Position numbers and translations under genes: made by a program. The notes beneath the pieces are model-generated. The model saw nothing but the letters and a program-made list of their open reading frames with translations, was not told the origin of the DNA and made no database searches. A DNA stretch of 64,000 nucleotides from Mycobacterium sp. (GTDB taxonomy: Bacteria; Actinomycetota; Actinomycetes; Mycobacteriales; Mycobacteriaceae), in contig NZ_PKEK01000049.1 in assembly GCF_002863225.1 (NCBI RefSeq), positions 62,001-126,000 on the forward strand, read 5' to 3'. Numbering within the stretch: the stretch's first letter is position 1; the number at the start of each line of letters is the position of its first letter. Of the stretch, positions 57,614 to 64,000 are shown piece by piece.

Positions 57614-58912
57614 ATGCCCGACAAGCAGTTCCCGACGCCCCGGACGACGCTGGACCTTCTCGACACCGTCCCGGACTCGCTACTGCGCCGGTTGAAGCAG
57701 TATTCCGGCCGGTTTTCCACCGAAGCCGTCAGCGCTATGCAGGAGCGGTTGCCGTTCTTCGCCGAGCTGGAAGCCTCCCAGCGGGCCAGCCTGTCGCTGG
57801 TCGTGCAAACCGCCGTCGCGAACTTCGTCGAGTGGATGACCGACCCGAGCAGCAACGTCAACTACACCGCCCGGGCTTTCGAGCTGATGCCGCAGGATCT
57901 GACCCAGCGAATGCCGTTGCGCCACTCGGTGGACATGATCCGGGTAACGCTGGAGTTCTTCGAGGAGGTCGCGCCGCTGCTGGCCCGGTCCGACGAACAG
58001 CTGACCGCGTTGACGGTCGGGATCCTCAAATACAGCCGCGACCTCGCCTTCAGCGCCGCGACCGCCTACGCCGATGCGGCCGAGGCGCGCGGGAACTGGG
58101 ACAGCCGGATGGAGGCCACCGTGGTCGACGCGGTGGTGCGCGGCGACACCGGACCCGAATTGCTGTCTCGTGCCGCGACGCTGAACTGGGACACCACCGC
58201 CCCCGCGACCGTGGTGGTGGGGACACCGGCACCGGGCCGGGAAAACCACGCCAGCCAGGACGTTCGGGACATCGCGGCACGTCACGGCCGGGCCGCGCTC
58301 ACCGACGTGCACGGCACGTATCTGGTGGCGATCGTCTCCGGCCAGCTGACACCGACCGAAAAGGTCTTCGGCGCCCTATTGGATGCCTTCTCCGACGGCC
58401 CGGTGGTGATCGGGCCGACGGCGCCGATGCTCACGGCGGCCTACCACAGCGCCAGTGAGGCCATCTCCGGCATGAACGCGGTGACCGGCTGGCGGGGTGC
58501 GCCGCGGCCCGTGCTGGCCCGCGAACTGCTGCCCGAGCGGGCGCTGATGGGCGACGCGGCGGCCGTCGCCGCGCTGCACACCGACGTGATGCGACCGCTC
58601 GCCGACGCCGGTCCGACCCTCACCGAGACCCTGGACGCCTATCTGGACTGCGGCGGCGCAATCGAGGCCTGCGCCCGCAAGTTGTTCGTTCATCCAAACA
58701 CCGTTCGGTACCGGCTGCGCCGCATCGCCGACTTCACCGGCCGTGATCCGACCCTGCCGCGCGACGCGTATGTGCTCCGGGTGGCCGCGACGGTGGGTCA
58801 CCTCGCCTACCAGGCGCAGCAGTCCAGCGCCTCGAGCAACATCGTGACGCCCGTCACGCGGCCGATCGAGAAGGACCTGGTTGCGCCGTCGAGCAGCGTC
58901 AACACCGGCTGA
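57614..58912 (+). CDS. mabR: PucR-type transcriptional regulator MabR
   Basis: Protein of 432 residues. The N-terminal two thirds form a helical and GGDEF-like sensor region typical of PucR/CdaR proteins. The C-terminal HTH_30 domain is clear: TLDAYLDCGGAIEACARKLFVHPNTVRYRLRRIADFTGRDP. In M. tuberculosis the orthologue Rv2242 (MabR) controls the fabD-acpM-kasA-kasB-accD6 operon, which begins 128 bases downstream here. A Ser/Pro-rich tail of about 30 residues follows the HTH. The ATG at 57614 is the natural start after the tandem repeats. Confidence 0.93.
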   Translation: MPDKQFPTPRTTLDLLDTVPDSLLRRLKQYSGRFSTEAVSAMQERLPFFAELEASQRASLSLVVQTAVANFVEWMTDPSSNVNYTARAFELMPQDLTQRMPLRHSVDMIRVTLEFFEEVAPLLARSDEQLTALTVGILKYSRDLAFSAATAYADAAEARGNWDSRMEATVVDAVVRGDTGPELLSRAATLNWDTTAPATVVVGTPAPGRENHASQDVRDIAARHGRAALTDVHGTYLVAIVSGQLTPTEKVFGALLDAFSDGPVVIGPTAPMLTAAYHSASEAISGMNAVTGWRGAPRPVLARELLPERALMGDAAAVAALHTDVMRPLADAGPTLTETLDAYLDCGGAIEACARKLFVHPNTVRYRLRRIADFTGRDPTLPRDAYVLRVAATVGHLAYQAQQSSASSNIVTPVTRPIEKDLVAPSSSVNTG

Positions 58913-58951
58913 CAGATTGCGGCCAGATATCGAACACGTCGCATCACGGGC

Positions 58952-58976
58952 GTTTTTGTCGGGTTTCCACAAAAAC
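58952..58976. promoter_or_regulatory. Inverted repeat upstream of fabD, candidate MabR operator
   Basis: GTTTTTGT (58952-58959) and ACAAAAAC (58969-58976) are perfect arms separated by nine bases, in an A+T-rich gap. A CATAAT hexamer (58990-58995) downstream could be the -10 of the FAS-II operon. The arms lie where its -35 would be. Confidence 0.55.
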
Positions 58977-59040
58977 ATAAGACAAGGTTCATAATCCTTT
59001 ACACGGCACAAAGTCGTCTTCACAGTGTTCCCTTAATAAC

Positions 59041-59952
59041 GTGATCGCGTTACTGGCGCCCGGACAAGGGTCGCAGACCGAGGGGATGCTGTCGCCGTGG
59101 CTGGAATTGCCCGGCGCCGCAGACCGCCTCTCGTCATGGTCCACGGCCAGCGGCCTGGACCTGGCACGCCTGGGCACCACCGCCTCGACGGAAGAAATCA
59201 CCAACACCGCGATCGCGCAGCCGCTGATCGTCGCGGCCACGCTGCTCGCCCACCAGGAGCTGACCAGCCGCGGACTGCTCGCGGACCAGGAGTTCGTCGT
59301 TGCCGGCCACTCGGTCGGCGAGATCGCCGCTTACGCGATCGCCGGGGTGCTCTCCGCGGACGACGCGGTGGCGCTGGCCGCCACCCGCGGTGCCGAGATG
59401 GCCAAGGCCTGCGCCAACGAGCCCACCGGGATGTCGGCGGTGCTCGGCGGTGACGAAGCCGCTGTGCTCGCCCGCCTCGAACAACTCGACCTGGTCGCGG
59501 CGAACCGCAACGCCGCCGGCCAGATCGTGGCCGCCGGCCGGCTGAGCGCGCTGGACAAGCTCGCCGAGGACCCGCCGGAGAAGGCCCGGGTCCGCGCCCT
59601 CGGCGTTGCCGGGGCGTTCCACACCGAGTTCATGGCCTCGGCGCTCGAGGGCTACGCCGAAGCGGTGCGGCAGGTCGAAGTGACCTCCGAGCCGACGGCC
59701 GTACTGCTGTCCAACCGCGACGGCCAGCCGGTGAGCTCGGCCGCCGACGCGATGGAAAAGCTTGTCGCACAACTGACCCGGCCGGTGCGCTGGGATCTGT
59801 GCTCCGAGACGTTGCGTCAACGCAGCGTGACGGCGATTGTCGAGTTCCCACCGGCGGGGGCTCTGTCCGGCATCGCCAAACGTGAACTACGCGGGACGCC
59901 GATACACGCCGTCAAGACCCCCGCAGACCTGGATGGTTTGGCAGAACTCTGA
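59041..59952 (+). CDS. fabD: Malonyl-CoA:ACP malonyltransferase
   Basis: Enzyme of 303 residues that loads malonate onto AcpM for FAS-II elongation of meromycolates. Active-site Ser91 lies in AGHSVGEIAAY and His194 in GAFHTEFM; the N-terminal LLAPGQGSQTEGM is the family opening. GTG at 59041 matches mycobacterial FabD but has no ribosome site, so initiation may need another mechanism. First gene of the five-gene FAS-II operon. Confidence 0.96.
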   Translation: MIALLAPGQGSQTEGMLSPWLELPGAADRLSSWSTASGLDLARLGTTASTEEITNTAIAQPLIVAATLLAHQELTSRGLLADQEFVVAGHSVGEIAAYAIAGVLSADDAVALAATRGAEMAKACANEPTGMSAVLGGDEAAVLARLEQLDLVAANRNAAGQIVAAGRLSALDKLAEDPPEKARVRALGVAGAFHTEFMASALEGYAEAVRQVEVTSEPTAVLLSNRDGQPVSSAADAMEKLVAQLTRPVRWDLCSETLRQRSVTAIVEFPPAGALSGIAKRELRGTPIHAVKTPADLDGLAEL

Positions 59953-60034
59953 GCCCCCCGGATCTGTTCGCTTCTACAACCGCACGAATCACGTAAATCA
60001 GCAGTACACAACACATTACGAAGGGAAACACAAC

Positions 60035-60343
60035 GTGTCCGTCAGCCAGGAAGAAATCATCGCCGGTATCGCCGAGATCATCGAAGAGGTCACCGGTATC
60101 GAGCCTTCGGAGATCACCCCGGAGAAGTCGTTCGTCGACGACCTGGACATCGACTCGCTGTCGATGGTGGAGATCGCCGTGCAGACCGAAGACAAGTACG
60201 GCGTGAAGATCCCCGACGAGGACCTCGCCGGTCTGCGCACCGTCGGTGACGTCGTGAACTACATCCAGAAGCTGGAAGAAGAGAACCCCGAAGCCGCGCA
60301 GGCGCTGCGTGCCAAGTTCGAGACCGAGGCTGAGAGCAAGTGA
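60035..60343 (+). CDS. acpM: Meromycolate-extension acyl carrier protein
   Basis: Acyl carrier protein of 102 residues. The phosphopantetheine site is Ser41 in [13 protein letters not shown]. The C-terminal extension after the four-helix core ([24 protein letters not shown]) is characteristic of AcpM but is shorter than in M. tuberculosis (115 residues), resembling that of fast growers. GTG at 60035 follows GAAGGGAAA. Its stop overlaps the GTG of kasA (GTGA). Confidence 0.96.
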   Translation: MSVSQEEIIAGIAEIIEEVTGIEPSEITPEKSFVDDLDIDSLSMVEIAVQTEDKYGVKIPDEDLAGLRTVGDVVNYIQKLEEENPEAAQALRAKFETEAESK

Positions 60344-61590
60344 CGAAACCTTCCACTGCTAACGGCGGTTACCCCAATGTTGTGGTAACCGCCGTCGAGG
60401 CGACGACTTCAATCGCGCCAGACATCGAAGGCACGTGGAAGGGATTGTTGGCCGGGGAATCCGGCATCCGCGTGCTCGAGGACGACTTCGTCACGAAGTG
60501 GGACCTGCCGGTCAAGATCGGTGGACACCTCAAAGAGGCCGTCGACGACCACATGGGCCGGCTGGACCTGCGACGGATGTCGTACGTCCAGCGGCTGGCC
60601 AAGCACCTCAGCGGGCAGCTGTGGGAGTCGGCCGGCAGCCCCGAGGTCGACCCGGACCGGTTCGCGGTCGTGGTCGGCACCGGCCTGGGTGGCGCCGAGA
60701 AGATCGTCGAGACCTACGACTTGATGAACGAGGGCGGGCCCCGCAAGGTATCCCCGCTCGCCGTGCAGATGATCATGCCCAACGGCGCTGCGGCTGTCGT
60801 CGGTCTCCAGCTCGGCGCCCGCGCCGGAGTGGTGACCCCGGTGTCGGCCTGTTCGTCGGGCTCGGAGGCCATTGCGCACGCATGGCGGCAGATCGTCATG
60901 GGCGACGCGGACTTCGCGGTCTGTGGTGGCGTCGAGGGCAACATCGAGGCACTGCCGATCGCGGCGTTCTCGATGATGCGCGCGATGTCGACCAAGAACG
61001 ACGACCCCGAGGGAGCGTCCCGTCCGTTCGACAAGAACCGCGACGGCTTTGTGTTCGGTGAGGCCGGCGCGATGATGATCATCGAAACCGAAGAGCACGC
61101 CAAGGCCCGCGGCGCCAAGCCGCTGGCCCGCTTGATGGGTGCCGGCATCACGTCGGACGCGTTCCACATGGTGGCCCCGGCCGCCGACGGTGTGCGCGCC
61201 GGACGGGCGATGGCGCGGTCGCTGGAGTTGGCGGGCTTGTCCCCCAAGGACGTCGACCACATCAACGCGCACGCCACCGCCACGCCGATCGGTGACACCG
61301 CCGAGGCCAACGCCATTCGGGTCGCCGGATGCCCGGAAGCCGCGGTCTACGCACCCAAGGGGGCGTTGGGTCACTCCATCGGTGCCGTGGGAGCGCTCGA
61401 GTCGATCCTCACCGTACTTGCACTGCGGGACGGCGTCATTCCGCCGACACTTAATTACACGACGCCCGATCCAGAGATCGACCTCGACGTCGTCGCGGGC
61501 GAGCCCCGTTATGGCGAGTACCAGTACGCCATCAACAACTCGTTCGGTTTCGGCGGACACAACGTCGCCTTGGCGTTCGGGCGGTACTGA
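60340..61590 (+). CDS. kasA: 3-oxoacyl-[ACP] synthase KasA
   Basis: Condensing enzyme of 416 residues that starts and carries the first elongation cycles of meromycolic chains; target of thiolactomycin. The catalytic Cys171 is in [10 protein letters not shown]. The two His residues are in [11 protein letters not shown] and [16 protein letters not shown] at 60340 is translationally coupled to acpM. kasB follows after 64 bases. Confidence 0.97.
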   Translation: MTKPSTANGGYPNVVVTAVEATTSIAPDIEGTWKGLLAGESGIRVLEDDFVTKWDLPVKIGGHLKEAVDDHMGRLDLRRMSYVQRLAKHLSGQLWESAGSPEVDPDRFAVVVGTGLGGAEKIVETYDLMNEGGPRKVSPLAVQMIMPNGAAAVVGLQLGARAGVVTPVSACSSGSEAIAHAWRQIVMGDADFAVCGGVEGNIEALPIAAFSMMRAMSTKNDDPEGASRPFDKNRDGFVFGEAGAMMIIETEEHAKARGAKPLARLMGAGITSDAFHMVAPAADGVRAGRAMARSLELAGLSPKDVDHINAHATATPIGDTAEANAIRVAGCPEAAVYAPKGALGHSIGAVGALESILTVLALRDGVIPPTLNYTTPDPEIDLDVVAGEPRYGEYQYAINNSFGFGGHNVALAFGRY

Positions 61591-61654
61591 GCACGACGTC
61601 TGGCGCCGGTGCCGGACCACAGCACCAGCAGGGAAGGATGCGTAAGTAGCTCGC

Positions 61655-62920
61655 ATGACAACATCGTCTTTGTCCACCGGGAACGGTTTCCCGAATGTGG
61701 TCGTCACCGGGTTCGCCATGACGACTGCGCTCGCATCTGACGCCGAGACCACCTGGAAGATGCTGCTGGACGGGCAGAGTGGGATCCGCTTGCTCGACGA
61801 CCCGTTCGTGGAGCAATTCGACCTGCCGGTCCGCATCGGCGGTCACCTGGTCGAGGAATTCGACAGCCAGCTGACCCGGATCGAAAACCGACGACTCGGT
61901 TATCTGCAGCGGATGGCCACCGTGCTGAACCGCCGGGTGTGGGAGAACGCCGGTTCGCCCGAGGTGGACACCGACCGGCTGATGGTCTCGATCGGCACCG
62001 GGATGGGCTCGAGCGAGGAGCTGATCTTCGGATATGACGGTATGCGCGAGCGCGGCATGCGCGGGGTCAACCCGCTGGGCGTGCAGATGTACATGCCCAA
62101 CGGCGCGTCCGCGGCAGTGGGTCTGGAACGCCACGCCAAAGCCGGGGTGATGACACCGGTTTCGGCCTGCGCCTCCGGGTCGGAGGGCATCGCGCGGGCC
62201 TGGCAGCAGATCGTGCTCGGCGAGGCTGACATCGCGGTCTGCGGCGGTGTCGAGACCAAGATCGAGGCGGTGCCGATCGCCTCGTTCGCCGCGATGCGCA
62301 TCGTGTTGTCGAAGAACAACGACGACCCGCCCGGAGCCTGTCGACCGTTCGACAAAGACCGCAACGGCTTCGTCTTCGGCGAGGCCGGCGCGTTGATGGT
62401 GATCGAGACCGAAGAGCACGCAAAAGCGCGCGGCGCCAACATCCTGGCCAGGATCATGGGGGCGAGCGTCACCTCCGACGGCTTCCATATGGTGGCCCCT
62501 GATCCCAACGGCGAACGCGCCGGGCATGCGATCACGCGGGCGGTCCAGCTGGCCGGCCTGACGCCGGGTGACATCAGCCACGTGAATGCCCACGCCACCG
62601 GCACCTCGGTGGGCGACCTGGCGGAGAGCAAGGCCATCAACCGGGCGCTGGGCGAGCACGGCGGTAACGCCGCGGTCTACGCGCCGAAGTCCGCGCTCGG
62701 CCATTCCGTCGGAGCGGTCGGCGCCGTGGAGTCGATCCTGACCGTGATGGCGCTCCGCGACCAGATCATCCCGCCCACCCTCAACCTGGTGAACCTCGAT
62801 CCGGAGGTCGACCTGGACGTGGTCGCGGGCAAGCCGCGAGAAGGCAACTACCAGTACGCGATCAACAATTCGTTCGGGTTCGGCGGACACAACGTGGCGT
62901 TGGCTTTTGGCCGCTACTAA
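61655..62920 (+). CDS. kasB: 3-oxoacyl-[ACP] synthase KasB
   Basis: Condensing enzyme of 421 residues that extends meromycolates to full length. The catalytic Cys172 is in [10 protein letters not shown], with His residues in [11 protein letters not shown] and [13 protein letters not shown]. It is a close paralogue of KasA, and the two share long identical stretches at the C-terminus ([21 protein letters not shown] in part). The ATG at 61655 is the start. The 64-base gap before it may hold its own ribosome site GGAAGG (61632-61637). Confidence 0.97.
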   Translation: MTTSSLSTGNGFPNVVVTGFAMTTALASDAETTWKMLLDGQSGIRLLDDPFVEQFDLPVRIGGHLVEEFDSQLTRIENRRLGYLQRMATVLNRRVWENAGSPEVDTDRLMVSIGTGMGSSEELIFGYDGMRERGMRGVNPLGVQMYMPNGASAAVGLERHAKAGVMTPVSACASGSEGIARAWQQIVLGEADIAVCGGVETKIEAVPIASFAAMRIVLSKNNDDPPGACRPFDKDRNGFVFGEAGALMVIETEEHAKARGANILARIMGASVTSDGFHMVAPDPNGERAGHAITRAVQLAGLTPGDISHVNAHATGTSVGDLAESKAINRALGEHGGNAAVYAPKSALGHSVGAVGAVESILTVMALRDQIIPPTLNLVNLDPEVDLDVVAGKPREGNYQYAINNSFGFGGHNVALAFGRY

Positions 62921-62960
62921 CCCCGGATCCGCGAACAGCAATGAGACGAGGAGACCTGCG

Positions 62961-64000
62961 ATGACGACCCTGGCCCCCGAGGCAATCGACGAGTCGCTCG
63001 ACCCACGCGACCCGTTGCTGCGACTGAGCAGGTTCTTCGACGACGGCAGCATCCGACTGCTGCACGAGCGCGACCGCTCCGGCGTGCTCGCCGCGGGCGG
63101 AACCGTCAACGGCGTGCGCACCATCGCCTTCGCCACCGACGGCACCGTGATGGGCGGCGCGATGGGTCTCGAGGGCTGCACCCACATCGTCAACGCCTAT
63201 GACACCGCGATCGAAGAACAGAGCCCGATCGTGGGCATCTGGCACTCCGGCGGGGCGCGACTTGCCGAGGGCGTGAAAGCCCTGCACGCAGTCGGATTGG
63301 TGTTCGAAGCGATGATTCGCGCGTCCGGCTACGTCCCGCAGATCTCGGTCGTGGTCGGCTTCGCGGCCGGCGGCGCCGCCTACGGGCCGGCCCTGACCGA
63401 CGTCGTCATCATGGCGCCCGAGGGCCGGGTGTTCGTCACCGGACCCGACGTGGTCCGCAGTGTCACCGGTGAAGACGTCGACATGGCTTCGCTCGGCGGG
63501 CCGGACACCCACCACAAGAAGTCCGGCGTGTGCCACATCGTCGCCGACGGCGAGGACGACGCCTACGAGCGCGGTCGCCGGCTGGTCGGATTGTTCTGCC
63601 AGCAAGGGCATTTCGACCGCGGCAAGGCCGAGGCGAATGAGACTGACCTGCACGCGCTGCTGCCGGATTCGCCGCGCCGCGCCTACGACGTGCACCCACT
63701 GGTCAACGCATTGCTCGACGACGACGCGCCGTTTGACGAGTTTCAGGCCAAGTGGGCGCCGTCGATGGTGGTCGGCCTGGGCCGGCTGTCCGGACGTTCG
63801 GTCGGTGTGTTGGCCAACAACCCGCTTCGGCTGGGTGGCTGCCTGAACTCCGAAAGCGCCGAGAAGGCAGCACGTTTCGTGCGGCTGTGCGATGCGTTCG
63901 GTATTCCGCTGATCGTGATCGTCGATGTGCCGGGTTACCTGCCGGGCGTGGATCAGGAATGGGGCGGCGTCGTCCGCCGTGGCGCCAAGCTGCTGCACGC
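62961..64000 (+). CDS. accD6: Acyl-CoA carboxylase beta subunit AccD6, 3' end cut by window
   Basis: Carboxyltransferase subunit that makes malonyl-CoA for FAS-I and FAS-II. The 346 codons present include the N-terminal acyl-CoA-binding half, WHSGGARLAEGVKAL and VVGFAAGGAAYGPALTD, which build an oxyanion hole, and part of the C-terminal half (VIVDVPGYLPGVDQEWGGVVRRGAKLLH). ATG at 62961 follows GACGAGGAG. It completes the fabD-acpM-kasA-kasB-accD6 operon. Confidence 0.95.
   Translation, partial: MTTLAPEAIDESLDPRDPLLRLSRFFDDGSIRLLHERDRSGVLAAGGTVNGVRTIAFATDGTVMGGAMGLEGCTHIVNAYDTAIEEQSPIVGIWHSGGARLAEGVKALHAVGLVFEAMIRASGYVPQISVVVGFAAGGAAYGPALTDVVIMAPEGRVFVTGPDVVRSVTGEDVDMASLGGPDTHHKKSGVCHIVADGEDDAYERGRRLVGLFCQQGHFDRGKAEANETDLHALLPDSPRRAYDVHPLVNALLDDDAPFDEFQAKWAPSMVVGLGRLSGRSVGVLANNPLRLGGCLNSESAEKAARFVRLCDAFGIPLIVIVDVPGYLPGVDQEWGGVVRRGAKLLH

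Overview
The window is high-GC actinobacterial DNA with GTG and TTG starts, tight gene packing and many 4-base stop/start overlaps. Its gene order is recognisably that of Mycobacterium: adoK, a Pro-rich membrane protein, an ErpA-like protein, glycerate kinase, a DUF3043 protein, cobT-cobS, ilvE, gcvT, adenylate cyclase, pepB, dlaT, epimerase, lipB-lipA, DUF4191, RDD, glnA1, glnE, glnA2, two CaeA-type hydrolases, panB, CYTH/CHAD, rnpB, 2OG oxygenase, RNase H/phosphatase, zinc ribbon, NIF3, cobC, ptkA-ptpA, SURF1, cobD, DUF2236, ahpE, DUF3052, aceE, mabR, then fabD-acpM-kasA-kasB-accD6. From memory this matches the M. tuberculosis Rv2202c-Rv2247 order, with several insertions, so a non-tuberculous mycobacterium is most likely. 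Family and order statements are from memory; no searches were run.

Layout. 1-10.7 kb: purine salvage, Fe-S insertion, a contiguous cobU-cobT-cobS set for the late steps of cobalamin synthesis, branched-chain transaminase, glycine cleavage T protein and a class III adenylate cyclase. 10.7-19.6 kb: aminopeptidase, an inserted HTH + 7-TM pair with a 16-bp palindrome upstream, then the E2 of the 2-oxoacid dehydrogenases next to lipoate synthesis (lipB, lipA), whose product E2 carries. 19.6-30.5 kb: nitrogen assimilation (glnA1, glnE, glnA2) with GlnR-like boxes. This block is split by an inserted catabolic-looking island: aldehyde dehydrogenase, DoxX, epoxide hydrolase, LLM oxidoreductase and thioesterase. 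30.5-41 kb: two secreted CaeA-like hydrolases, a wax ester synthase, panB, the RNase P RNA on the minus strand, a 2OG-Fe(II) oxygenase, an apparently frameshifted STAS/HATPase gene and a DMT permease.

41-48.7 kb: a minus-strand operon cobC-NIF3-zinc ribbon-RNase H, each joined by 4-base overlaps; the plus-strand operon ptkA-ptpA-SURF1; cobD; a DUF2236 protein; and a 49-residue membrane miniprotein. 48.8-54.6 kb: accessory enzymes (VOC, MDR, DUF4239, lipocalin-like, thioesterase), tRNA-Val(UAC), ahpE and DUF3052. 54.7-64 kb: pyruvate dehydrogenase E1, the PucR-type regulator MabR and the FAS-II mycolate operon, which runs off the right edge in accD6. Acetyl-CoA supply and its use in mycolate synthesis are thus adjacent, separated by two strong candidate operator regions.

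The most noteworthy unexplained signals are the HTH/7-TM module with its palindrome, the tandem AACGTGA/TCACGTT boxes before mabR, the inverted repeat before fabD, and the STAS/HATPase frameshift. No insertion sequence, integrase, CRISPR array or riboswitch was seen.
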